A stretch of 64,000 nt of DNA from NCBI RefSeq assembly GCF_019139535.1, contig NZ_CP077073.1:3376501-3440500 (forward strand), given 5' to 3'. The translations under genes and the position numbers were made by a program. Below are positions 34,940 through 43,447 of this stretch, piece by piece; the stretch's first letter is position 1; each line of letters opens with the position of its first letter. The notes under the pieces are model-generated. The model was not told the origin of the DNA. It saw nothing but the letters and a program-made list of their open reading frames with translations, and searched no databases. The DNA is from Pseudomonas muyukensis. GTDB lineage: Bacteria > Pseudomonadota > Gammaproteobacteria > Pseudomonadales > Pseudomonadaceae.

Positions 34940-37788
34940 TTTTTGTATGCAGCCGCGTATAACGTCACCTTGGTTCGGGTGCGTCGTATATGGTTTTGAG
35001 CTTGCTCATAGTTCTCCATATAGGCGCGCTTGCTGATCCACTCGTTCTTTCTGGTCGCGCGCGTCAATACGGAAACCTTGATACCGATGTCCTGCTCACT
35101 GGCGGTGGGAGGCGCTGCCAGCCACTGCCCCTTGTACAGCCCAATAGGCACCCCTTCATTGTCAAAGGCTTTCAGCACCTCGTCGTTCAACTGTTGCAGA
35201 TACTGCTCCAGCCTGGAGAGGTCCTCCAGCATCGACTTCATCAGTTCAGGCTTCGACAGGTTGGCCGCTTTGCGGATCAACTTGCTGGCGTTGTAAACGG
35301 CCATGAAGGGCAGGGATACAGCTGTGCCGGAAAAGTAGCCAAGCATCTTGTTCAGCCCTGCGTTGACGAGCGTGTCACGCAATCCGCCTTCTTTCACATA
35401 ACTCACGGCCTTCAGCTTCAGTTTGCTGAAGAGGCTTCGCGTCTGGCTCTCGACCATCGCTTGCACGTTGGTATCAGGGAGCGGCCGAGGTACCGCGCCC
35501 GATACACTGATAGCCAGACTGGTCGTCGTGCTCGCAGCGGTGCCTACCAGGGGGTTGCCACTCAAGCCGGTTCCCAGTGCCCCAACAAAACTATTGAAGA
35601 ATTCCGCCGTGATCATCGAGACCCCGCCCAGCACGACGGTTCTGGACTTTGATTTGACGAAGCCGGCTACCGCTTCTTCCGCGTCATGAACGATGCCGAT
35701 CGTCGCCTTGACCGCGCTGTACTTGTTGTACACGTCTTCATCTTTTTCGCTGTCACCGGGGGCCAGCCCAAGGAGATCCTTCAGCGTCGCCGGGTTGTTG
35801 CGGACCATTCGGTACAAGTTGAGCCCATCGACGGCGCCTGCCGGATCGGCACTCAACCAACGCCCAAACGGCTGGTAGTAGCGATAGCCGTAGTAGTACA
35901 GGCCCGTGGCATCGCGCTCCTTGCCCGAGTAGCGCAGCGTCTTGTAGTCAGCCTCCACCTGGCTGCGCGCGGACCAGACCGCAGTACCGCCGTAGGGGTA
36001 GTATTCCTCTTGGCTAATGACCAACCCTTTGTCGTCCAGCTCCAGGCAACTGCTGCCGATGAGGTTGTCGTAGCTGTAGCGCAGGCCATCATTGGCAATG
36101 CCCCCCGGCAGCCCGCTGTCCCAATGCAGCGCCCGCACTTGCGCACGCCCCGCCTGGCCAACCGTCACCACCTGCAGCGCTTCCTTGGGCACGTCATCCT
36201 GGTGGCGCGTGCGGATTTCCAAACTCGGCAGGTAGAGCACGCGCTGACGATGGGTCACCGCCTTGGCTTCGCGGCTGGAGGCTTTGACAATGCGCAGGCC
36301 GTCAGCGCCGTAGCGGTAGCTTTCCTGGTCATCCAGGCCCGCGACATCGCGCGCAACGGGGGTCACCCGCAACAGCTGTTCACGCCAGGTCCAATCCAGT
36401 GTCTGCCCAGGCTGCAACTGACGCTGGTTGCCTGCGGCATCGAAGAAGCTATCGACCAGCGCCGGGTCCGTGGTGAGGGTGTCTGGGACCGCGCGGTTGC
36501 TATGGCCGGATACCGTCAGGCTGAAGGTGAAGTCGTGCTCGGCGACGTCGCTGGTGTGGGCCGTGCTCAACAGGTTGCCGCCCCGATCGTAGGCATAGCG
36601 ACGGGTGTAGTTGGCGTAGCTGCCATCGTTGGCGGCCACGGGCAGGGCCGCTGGGCGCTGGCGGTTGTGTCGTCCTGAACCAGCCATTTCACGGCCTGTG
36701 GTCGTGATCAGCTGGTACAAGGTGTCATAGCCATAGGTGTTGACCGCCTCGATGGCGCGGTTGCGGGCGAAGCGCCTGGCCTCGGCGGCATTGCTCACAC
36801 GCAGCACGTTGCCAACCGGATCGAACGCATAGTGCAGGTCCTGCAGCACGGTTGCCTTTGCCGAGTGCTCGGTCTTCAGCCGTAGCAGCCGCTGAGTACG
36901 GGGCTCATAGGTAAAGTGGGTGACCACCTCGTTGGCATGGGCTTCGCGCAGCTTCTGGCCGGCGGCAGAGTAGCTGAGCGATGTGAGGACTGGCCGTTCG
37001 CCCATGCCCTTGAGGGCGAGGAGGGTGCCCGCCAGGCTTCCGGTGACGTCATAGTGGTGGCGTTGCCCATGCCCCTGGGCATCGACCTGGGTCAGCGGCG
37101 CCCCGGTTGCATCAACGCTGCAGCTGCTGGTGAATACATCAGGGGCGAGCAGGTCTGCCCAGGTGGCTTCGTCCGCGCCTTGCCAATCTGCGCTGTCGCC
37201 GTCCTCGAGCAGTTGTCGGGTGGCCGAAAGCGTCGCGCCGGTCAAACCCAGGCTGTCGAGTTGCTGCCGGCCGGCGGTGTCGTAGTGCCGGCTCAGTTGC
37301 CCGGCCAGGTTGCGCGCCTTCGCTGCCGGGTCGTTGGCCGCCCAGACCAGCCGCTCGGTAATCTGCGCGGGTGCGGCGGGCAGTTGCTCATCGACCTGGA
37401 GCAAACGCCCGGGCTGCGGCGCCTGTTCATAGTGCCAGCGGCGCATGACGCCTGTGGCACCGACCCGCAGCAGCGGGCGACCGGCGCAGTCATTCAAGGT
37501 GATTACATTGCCAGCGTCGACGCTTTGGCTGGCAAGCACTGCGCCGGTAAATGCCGGCTGCAGGACCAGGTTGGCTTTTACGCTCGGGTCTGTCTGCTGG
37601 AGCGCGGCAAGCCTGGGGTCGATGCTTTGTACCGGATGGCCCTGGGCGTTGCACTGCTGGCGGGTGATGCGCGTGTCCAGCCCCGGAATCTCGGGGTGGC
37701 GGCAATAACGAATTTCACCGACAGCTTCGCCACGGTTGCCGCGCACGGCGACCGATGGGGTGTCGCGATCCAGTGCTCCACGGCCCAT
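34936..37788 (-). CDS. TccC-like RHS toxin (tandem copy B)
   Basis: A 950-aa paralogue of the gene downstream. From SIDPRL to DPAGAVDGLNLY the proteins differ at only about eight positions I could see, while the first about 50 residues (RDTPSVAVRGNRGEAVGEIRYC) and the last about 285 differ. Its tip begins DLLGLAPGDSEKDEDVYNKY. It holds a hydrophobic segment (VVLGGVSMITAEFFNSFVGA) and ends in a charged helical region distantly like that of copy A. The ATG at 37788 follows a hairpin, and no partner Tc genes are nearby. Confidence 0.87.
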   Translation of the reverse strand: MGRGALDRDTPSVAVRGNRGEAVGEIRYCRHPEIPGLDTRITRQQCNAQGHPVQSIDPRLAALQQTDPSVKANLVLQPAFTGAVLASQSVDAGNVITLNDCAGRPLLRVGATGVMRRWHYEQAPQPGRLLQVDEQLPAAPAQITERLVWAANDPAAKARNLAGQLSRHYDTAGRQQLDSLGLTGATLSATRQLLEDGDSADWQGADEATWADLLAPDVFTSSCSVDATGAPLTQVDAQGHGQRHHYDVTGSLAGTLLALKGMGERPVLTSLSYSAAGQKLREAHANEVVTHFTYEPRTQRLLRLKTEHSAKATVLQDLHYAFDPVGNVLRVSNAAEARRFARNRAIEAVNTYGYDTLYQLITTTGREMAGSGRHNRQRPAALPVAANDGSYANYTRRYAYDRGGNLLSTAHTSDVAEHDFTFSLTVSGHSNRAVPDTLTTDPALVDSFFDAAGNQRQLQPGQTLDWTWREQLLRVTPVARDVAGLDDQESYRYGADGLRIVKASSREAKAVTHRQRVLYLPSLEIRTRHQDDVPKEALQVVTVGQAGRAQVRALHWDSGLPGGIANDGLRYSYDNLIGSSCLELDDKGLVISQEEYYPYGGTAVWSARSQVEADYKTLRYSGKERDATGLYYYGYRYYQPFGRWLSADPAGAVDGLNLYRMVRNNPATLKDLLGLAPGDSEKDEDVYNKYSAVKATIGIVHDAEEAVAGFVKSKSRTVVLGGVSMITAEFFNSFVGALGTGLSGNPLVGTAASTTTSLAISVSGAVPRPLPDTNVQAMVESQTRSLFSKLKLKAVSYVKEGGLRDTLVNAGLNKMLGYFSGTAVSLPFMAVYNASKLIRKAANLSKPELMKSMLEDLSRLEQYLQQLNDEVLKAFDNEGVPIGLYKGQWLAAPPTASEQDIGIKVSVLTRATRKNEWISKRAYMENYEQAQNHIRRTRTKVTLYAAAYKK
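35821..37642. repeat. Near-identical RHS core, repeat unit B
   Basis: Partner of 32954-34775 in the tandem TccC-like genes. The equal length and high identity imply recent duplication or gene conversion. Direct orientation also makes recombination between the units possible, which would fuse the N-terminus of copy B to the tip of copy A. Confidence 0.9.
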
Positions 37789-37847
37789 ATGCTTGATCCT
37801 TGAGCATGCCGACGGACAGTGGAGGACAGCTTAGGCTGCAAGCCCGA

Positions 37848-37881
37848 GCACCGCACCTGATAGAAATAACAGGTGCGGTGC
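37848..37881. terminator. Hairpin between desaturase and TccC-like genes
   Basis: Arms GCACCGCACCTG (37848-37859) and CAGGTGCGGTGC (37870-37881) pair perfectly around a 10-nt A/T-rich loop. It is 11 bp beyond the desaturase stop, so it probably ends that transcript, though no T run follows. Confidence 0.55.
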
Positions 37882-37891
37882 AATTCAAGGG

Positions 37892-38875
37892 TTAGCCCCG
37901 TCGATCGAAGAAGTGCCCCATCAGCTGAAGCAACGGCCGCCGACGATTTTTTCGGGCAAAGGCCCATTCATGGATTTGCGAAGGCTCATGGCCAACCTCC
38001 TGTTCGTGCAGCAACCTGTTGACCTCGGGCAGGCGGTACCAAGGCACGGAAGGGAAGGCGTGGTGGACGATGTGCAGGTTGAAGTTGAGGATCACGAAAC
38101 GTGACCACAGCGGCAGGCTCTTGCAGTCATGGGACACCTGGTCCTGCTCCCAGAACTGCAGGCGCTCGGCATCCCTGGCCAGCAGGGGCGCCTCGGCATG
38201 GTGCGGCAAGTTGAGCAGTTCGACCATGAAGAACAGGAACACCCAGACGATCAGGTAGAACGACAGCAGATCCAGCAGGTGCCCCAGGCTCAAGGCCAGC
38301 GCCGCCGCCACCCCGTACCCCAGCAGGTACAGCTGGGCGAAACGCACCTCCTTGAGCAGCCGTGGCGAATCATCGCCCTTGGCCCTGGCGATGAACGGTG
38401 CGCGCCAGTTGAGCAGGAAATGGTTGGCGGCGATCATCGGGATCCAGTGCTTCCAGATGAACTCCAGCGTGCGCTCTTGTTTCTTGGTCATCACCGCGAA
38501 CTTCTCGATCATGCCGCGGTTTTCTGGATCGTTCAGCGGGTGTGCGGTCCAGGTGTGGTGGGCCATGTGGAAGCGCCGGCGGACCAGGAACGGCAAGGCG
38601 ATCAGCCAGCCACTGCAATGGCCGATGAAGTCGTTGAGTCGCCTGTTCTGCGCGGCCGCGCCGTGCAAGGCCTCGTGCAGGATCAGGTAGACCTGCACCG
38701 TGGCGAACCCTGCCAGCACCAGCCCCAGCACCTTGAGCAGCAGGGCATCCGTCAGCCACAGGTTCCAGGCGAGCACCAGCAGCAACAGGTCGGCCAGCCA
38801 CAACATGACGGTCCAGGGTTCCTTGGCGCCGTCGGGGATCTGCTGGCGAGCGGCCAGCCATTGGTCTTTGGTCAT
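37892..38875 (-). CDS. Membrane fatty acid desaturase
   Basis: A 327-aa di-iron membrane desaturase. Three histidine boxes are present: HEALHG (67-72), HMAHHTW (103-109) and NLHIVHHAFP (about 270). It has about four to six membrane segments. The family introduces double bonds into acyl chains at the inner membrane using oxygen and electrons from a redox partner. It is downstream of a GNAT-family gene (27-bp gap), so the pair may modify an acyl-containing metabolite rather than bulk lipids. Confidence 0.9.
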   Translation of the reverse strand: MTKDQWLAARQQIPDGAKEPWTVMLWLADLLLLVLAWNLWLTDALLLKVLGLVLAGFATVQVYLILHEALHGAAAQNRRLNDFIGHCSGWLIALPFLVRRRFHMAHHTWTAHPLNDPENRGMIEKFAVMTKKQERTLEFIWKHWIPMIAANHFLLNWRAPFIARAKGDDSPRLLKEVRFAQLYLLGYGVAAALALSLGHLLDLLSFYLIVWVFLFFMVELLNLPHHAEAPLLARDAERLQFWEQDQVSHDCKSLPLWSRFVILNFNLHIVHHAFPSVPWYRLPEVNRLLHEQEVGHEPSQIHEWAFARKNRRRPLLQLMGHFFDRRG

Positions 38876-38902
38876 TGTCTTGATTCCGTGAAAGAGTGGG
38901 CG

Positions 38903-39973
38903 TCAGGCATGCGCCTGGGCAAGGCGCAGCCCGCACAGGCGCTTGGCCAGCTGGGCATAGGCCAGGTCGAAGAAGGTCACCTGGTCGTCGAAACCGTGGC
39001 TGCGCGGGCGGCTGGCGAAGGTCTGCAGCACCAGTTGGATGCAGTCGTAGCGTGCGCCGCCCTCGAGGTGCCAGGCGGGCAGGTAGGCCGTGATGGCGAA
39101 CCCCAGGCCGACCAGGCCGGCGAGCAGCTCCAGCTTGTCGGCAAGAATCTGTACGCAGACGTACTGCAAATCTGGCGATTGGCGCAGCAGGCTGTTGATC
39201 TCGGCCAGCGCACGCGGCTGCGGCAGGTAGCCGCCCGCCTGGCCCGACAGCGTCAGGGTGCTGTTGTCGGGGTCGTGGCAGTAGAGCAACTGGCCATGGC
39301 TCGCCAGGCTGGCCGGGCCACTGAGGCAGGTCTGCGGATAAGTGCCTGGCCTGGCTTCAAGGCCAAGCGCCGGATACAGGTGCTGGCTGATCACCTCTGT
39401 GCCGGGGGCGCGCGCGTACCACGGGGCGATATGCCGCAAGCCAGCCAATTTGGCAGGGAGCAGGGCGGTCAGGTGGTATTCGCGAATGCCGTCCACCGTG
39501 TCGGGACCGCCGTCGTGGCCCACCAGTACGCCAGGCCGGAGCTTGAGCATCAAGGCATGGCTGGCGATGTTGCGGGTGACGTAGAACCCCAGCTCCATGG
39601 GCTGTGGGCGATGGCTGTCGAAGCTCAGCTCGATCAGCTTGGAAATGGCGCCGGTCCTGCGCGCGGCGGGATGGACCACGCCGTGACAGACCTCCCAGGA
39701 CTGGTTCCAGGGGCGCCGGGCAATGCAACCGCAACCCATGATGATCGAATCAAGTTCCACCACATACCAGAGTTGTAGCCCGGACATCAGCGAATCGCGT
39801 ATATAACCGGGACTTTGGCAGGGGTGAGTGGTATTACCATAAACCGTCTGAAACAGTTCGGCCAGGCGTGCGCTATCCTTGAGCGCAGCGGGTCGATAAC
39901 TGAATGGATCATTGTTATTGCCGATATCCCCGCAAAGGGATACCGCATTGCGCGCATGGTGTTTCAAGGTCAT
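38903..39973 (-). CDS. GNAT-family N-acetyltransferase-like protein
   Basis: A 356-aa protein with an N-terminal GNAT domain (about residues 22-170: YRPAALKDSARLAELFQTVYG, then HPAARRTGAISKLIELSF as the acyl-CoA-binding strand-loop-helix). A C-terminal part ends GLGFAITAYLPAWHLEGGARYDCIQLV, which looks like the end of a second GNAT fold. The acceptor is unknown. GAGGTG precedes the ATG at 39973. It is first in a two-gene operon with the desaturase. Confidence 0.7.
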   Translation of the reverse strand: MTLKHHARNAVSLCGDIGNNNDPFSYRPAALKDSARLAELFQTVYGNTTHPCQSPGYIRDSLMSGLQLWYVVELDSIIMGCGCIARRPWNQSWEVCHGVVHPAARRTGAISKLIELSFDSHRPQPMELGFYVTRNIASHALMLKLRPGVLVGHDGGPDTVDGIREYHLTALLPAKLAGLRHIAPWYARAPGTEVISQHLYPALGLEARPGTYPQTCLSGPASLASHGQLLYCHDPDNSTLTLSGQAGGYLPQPRALAEINSLLRQSPDLQYVCVQILADKLELLAGLVGLGFAITAYLPAWHLEGGARYDCIQLVLQTFASRPRSHGFDDQVTFFDLAYAQLAKRLCGLRLAQAHA

Positions 39974-40447
39974 GGCACACCTCTATATGGGTATTGTCGG
40001 AAACGCCAACGCGGTGACGACTGCAGGGCAGGTCACAGGCAGGCAAGACGGTGCCGAACAGTCGCGGATCTCAGCTGCGCCTTGACCGTGATGGGTGGCA
40101 AGCCCGCGCGGTCGCATGGGCCTTTGAGGGAGGTGAGGCGTGGGTTTTCCGATAACGCGGCTGTGCATCATCCCTGTGCATGAACATCCAATAACTCCTG
40201 TATTACGTAGTTGCCTTGAACAGGCCCTGGGAATCCTTCCGCAGGGCACGTCCGACTATAGATCGTCATTGCCCGCTGTCAAACCCGCTATATATGAGTA
40301 ATCCAAAAGGAGGTTTACTCAACTAAATGGTTATTTAGTTGAGTTATATTTCAGGGGCATGAAAACGAGGGCAGGGTGTATCTGACCTATAAAGGTTACA
40401 GACCCTTCATTTAATATGGCAAACCTTCAAAGGAATGGGACGCCTGC
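39974..40447. other. Intergenic region with an AT-rich palindrome
   Basis: 474 bp with no supported gene. It becomes AT-rich toward the right and contains the palindrome ACTCAACTAAAT (40317-40328) GGTT ATTTAGTTGAGT (40333-40344), preceded by AAAAGGAGG. Possible operator or small hairpin RNA. Promoters for the divergent GNAT gene and the secreted-protein gene must lie here. Confidence 0.5.
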
Positions 40448-41092
40448 ATGCGCCGGTTCACCGTAGCGCCATTGCTGCTCCCCATGATCGCCTGGGGCGA
40501 TTGCGCCCAATACCTGCAAGCCTGGGCCCAGACCCTGCATCCGACGCTCAAGCTCGACAGCGAGCATGCCGTGTGCAAGGTCAATCCAGCGGCTGCCAGC
40601 CTGCTCCTGACAGCCTTGCCAATGAAGGTGGACGTCGATGAAGACGGCCAAGGTGATTATGGCCTTGAGGTGCTGGTGGCTTTGAGGTGCTGGTGGCCGA
40701 TGCCAGCAGCGGCAAGATCCTGGCCCACCGTTATCAACGCGCCGCGATTGTTTCTGACGCGATGCGTTAACCAGGCCTTGAGCCTCTATGTGAAAGACGC
40801 TTCGCAACTGCGCCAGATCATGGGCCACCTGGTGGTCGCCGAGAGCCACGGCGAGTGGGATGGTTTGTGTGCCGGGGATTTCAGCGAGACAACGCGGACC
40901 TTGGCCATCGGCAAATCAGGCAAGAATGGTTTCGCCAGCTTGCGCGTGACTGAGGTGTCGAGCGCAAGACAGCGCGTGCTCAAGGGCGAGCATGATTGCC
41001 AGGGCATCCCGGGCGAACCGCGCACGACGCTGTTCAGCTTGGATTATGACGGCAGGCGCTATGCGCTGCCGAAGGCTTTGACGTATCAGTGA
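40448..41092 (+). CDS. Exported hypothetical protein with a compensated frameshift
   Basis: A 214-aa reading frame with a signal-peptide-like start (RFTVAPLLLPMIAWGDCAQ). At 40664-40697 a 17-bp tandem duplication (TGAGGTGCTGGTGGCTT followed by the same bases to GGC) shifts the frame. The segment 40690-40770 then reads as an unlikely Ala/Arg/Trp/Pro-rich run (RCWWPMPAAARSWP). In the other frame the same DNA gives VADASSGKILAHRYQRAAI, a natural-looking sequence. Near 40770 the frame returns and continues QALSLYVKDASQL to the end. The gene therefore looks like a mutated copy kept open by a second indel. Confidence 0.6.
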   Translation: MRRFTVAPLLLPMIAWGDCAQYLQAWAQTLHPTLKLDSEHAVCKVNPAAASLLLTALPMKVDVDEDGQGDYGLEVLVALRCWWPMPAAARSWPTVINAPRLFLTRCVNQALSLYVKDASQLRQIMGHLVVAESHGEWDGLCAGDFSETTRTLAIGKSGKNGFASLRVTEVSSARQRVLKGEHDCQGIPGEPRTTLFSLDYDGRRYALPKALTYQ

Positions 41093-41325
41093 ACGGGACC
41101 GGAGCGTGGCTGAGGCATTGTTGGGGGCTGAAATCTGGCCTCCCACTGGGCGTGGTGCTTAATACGAATGTGCGCATAATGTATATTATGTTAAATTGCG
41201 TAATCTCGCCAGGCCGCTTCAGCGAGCATTAAGCGATCTCTGTCGCCCATCCTTTCGAGCTCATGAACGTCCAAGCAAATGTCTTAGGGTTTTTCAATTT
41301 TCCCTCAACCCTCACATTTGGGTTT

Positions 41326-42225
41326 TCATGGCTGCTGCGTTTCACGCACAAACTCGATCAGTGCCTGTAGCGCTGGCGGTACGTGACGCCGGCTCGAGTA
41401 ATAGATAAAAAACCTGCTTGGCAGGACTTTCCAGTCTTCAAGGATTTCCTCCAGTTGCCCCTGAGCCATGCACTCCCTGACCATTTCTTCATACACATAC
41501 GCGATCCCGGCACCGTCCTTCGCGGCTTGGATCATCAAGGTGTCATCTTCCAATATCAACGGTCCTGCCACGGCCAGGCGCATGGGCCGGCCCTCGGCAA
41601 GATATTCCCACTTGTACAGTTTGCCGCTTGGGAAACGCCTGCCGATGCAGGTGTGCTCAAGCAGCCTCTGTGGCGTGTCCGGTGTCCCGTGCTTGCTGAG
41701 GTAACCGGGGGCGGCAACGGTGACAAATCCCTGTGGTGAGCCGACCGGGACGGCGATCATGTCCCCGGCAAGGCTCTCGCCGAAGCGCACGCCTGCATCG
41801 AAACCTTTGTCGATGATGTCGCTCAATCCATCGTCAGTCACCAGCTCCACGTTGATACGTGGGTAGGCGGCAATGAATGGCGCCAGCAGTGGCGCAATGA
41901 CGAGGCGAGCTGCAGGTCGCGATACGTTCAGTCGCAGCGTACCGGTGGGAACTTCCTGTTTGAAGGTCAGCTCATGCAGCCCTTTGGCGACCTCCGCCAA
42001 CGCTGGAACCAGCGTGGCGAGCAGTTGATTGCCCGCTTCAGTGGGCGTCACGCTGCGAGTGGTACGGTTGAGCAGCCTGACCCCCAACCTGCCCTCCAGG
42101 GCGCGCATGGCGTGGCTCAGGGCCGATGCCGATACGCCTCGCTCGTCGGCTGCTTTACGAAAGCTGTGATGGCGAGCCACTGCGGCGAAGGCGTCGAGTT
42201 CGGAAAGATCACATGGGGTTTTCAT
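41326..42225 (-). CDS. LysR-family transcriptional regulator
   Basis: A 299-aa LTTR. The helix-turn-helix is at about 8-65 ([43 protein letters not shown]), followed by a substrate-binding domain ([30 protein letters not shown]). It belongs to the branch often found beside oxidoreductases. It is divergent from an aldo/keto reductase gene, which it probably controls. The 233 bp after the secreted-protein gene are AT-rich and show no gene. Confidence 0.93.
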   Translation of the reverse strand: MKTPCDLSELDAFAAVARHHSFRKAADERGVSASALSHAMRALEGRLGVRLLNRTTRSVTPTEAGNQLLATLVPALAEVAKGLHELTFKQEVPTGTLRLNVSRPAARLVIAPLLAPFIAAYPRINVELVTDDGLSDIIDKGFDAGVRFGESLAGDMIAVPVGSPQGFVTVAAPGYLSKHGTPDTPQRLLEHTCIGRRFPSGKLYKWEYLAEGRPMRLAVAGPLILEDDTLMIQAAKDGAGIAYVYEEMVRECMAQGQLEEILEDWKVLPSRFFIYYSSRRHVPPALQALIEFVRETQQP

Positions 42226-42317
42226 GAATAGAATTCAGCAGTTCAAACACGATTGGCTATCTTATCGTCGGTAACCTTCTGATGGACACTTTGCGCATCA
42301 ATCGACGTGAGGTGTTT

Positions 42318-43328
42318 ATGCAAAAGAATCGACTGGGTACATCCGAGTTGCTGATTTCGCCAATTGGCATGGGCACTTGGGCCATTGCGGGGCAAGGGTG
42401 GGAGTTCAGCTGGGGGGCACAGGATGACCGCGATAGCCTGGCAGCGTTGGAGTACGCGCTAGAGCGTGGGGTCAACTGGATCGACACGGCGGCGGTCTAT
42501 GGACTGGGGCATGCTGAACGATTGACGGGACAATTGCTGCGTCAAGTGCCAGCTTCGCGTCGTCCACTGGTATTCACCAAAGGCAGTCTGGTGTGGGATC
42601 CCGAGACCCTTGAGATCTCTCATTCGCTCGCCCCCCCGTCACTGATGAAAGAGATTGAGGACAGCCTGCGTCGCTTGCAGGTCGATGTCATCGACCTCTA
42701 TCAGATTCACTGGCCAGCGTTCCCGGCAGATGGGACCAGCGAAGGCATCGAGGAGGCTTTGGCGACTTTGGCCCAGGCCAGGGCGCAGGGCAAGATAAGG
42801 GCAATTGGCGTGTCCAATTTCGATGTTCCCCAGCTTGAGCGAGCCCGCTCGATCACCGATATCGCCTCCCTTCAACCGCCGTATTCAGCGTTGATGCGTG
42901 ATATTGAGGAGCAGATTCTGCCTTATTGCGCAACGACGCAGGTCGGCGTGATTGCCTACTCGACTTTACAATCTGGCCTACTGACGGGAAGCATGACGCG
43001 CGAGCGGATTGCACAGCTGCCCGACGACGACTGGCGAAAAACGCGCAGCGCCGACTTCCAGGAACCTCGCCTGAGCAAGAATCTCGCTTTGGTAGAAGTG
43101 ATGGCAAACATTGGTGCCAGGCAGGGAGTCAGTGCGGCCGCCATCGCCATCGCTTGGGTACTGCGTGATTCGGCAGTCTCCGGCGCGATAGTGGGTGCAC
43201 GCCGGCCCGAACAGGTGAACGGGTTGATCGATGCCATCAGCGTTCGTCTTGGCCAGGCTGAAATAGAAGAGATAAGCCACTATTTACCTGAAGGCATGGG
43301 TACTAACGTACCCAGCAGTGTGGCCTGA
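42318..43328 (+). CDS. Aldo/keto reductase
   Basis: A 336-aa NADPH-dependent oxidoreductase with the AKR tetrad visible: Asp56 (WIDTAAVYG), Tyr61, Lys88 (VFTKGS) and His131 (DLYQIHW). It also has GVSNFDVPQLERA and the cofactor loop IVGARRPEQV near the C-terminus. The ATG at 42318 has GAGGTG just upstream and is preferred to an ATG 36 bp earlier. Divergent from the LysR gene. The substrate is not inferable. Confidence 0.92.
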   Translation: MQKNRLGTSELLISPIGMGTWAIAGQGWEFSWGAQDDRDSLAALEYALERGVNWIDTAAVYGLGHAERLTGQLLRQVPASRRPLVFTKGSLVWDPETLEISHSLAPPSLMKEIEDSLRRLQVDVIDLYQIHWPAFPADGTSEGIEEALATLAQARAQGKIRAIGVSNFDVPQLERARSITDIASLQPPYSALMRDIEEQILPYCATTQVGVIAYSTLQSGLLTGSMTRERIAQLPDDDWRKTRSADFQEPRLSKNLALVEVMANIGARQGVSAAAIAIAWVLRDSAVSGAIVGARRPEQVNGLIDAISVRLGQAEIEEISHYLPEGMGTNVPSSVA

Positions 43329-43447
43329 GCAAGCTAGTATCTGCCCGTTGATGCTCTGCGACGCGTGATCTGCGGAGTCAGCGAGTGACGCCTTGAGATC
43401 ATGCTGGCTGATGGCCTGCTATCAGCCATAACAAGCGCGCTCGCCTC

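Noticed and set aside
31988..37788. Type VI secretion RHS/VgrG effector locus
   Set aside because: The N-termini match TccC proteins rather than PAAR-RHS, and no vgrG, PAAR or EagR-like gene is adjacent.
40317..40344. Tiny open frame ATG-GTT-ATT-TAG after AAAAGGAGG
   Set aside because: Three codons inside a palindrome; more likely an operator or hairpin than a coding sequence.
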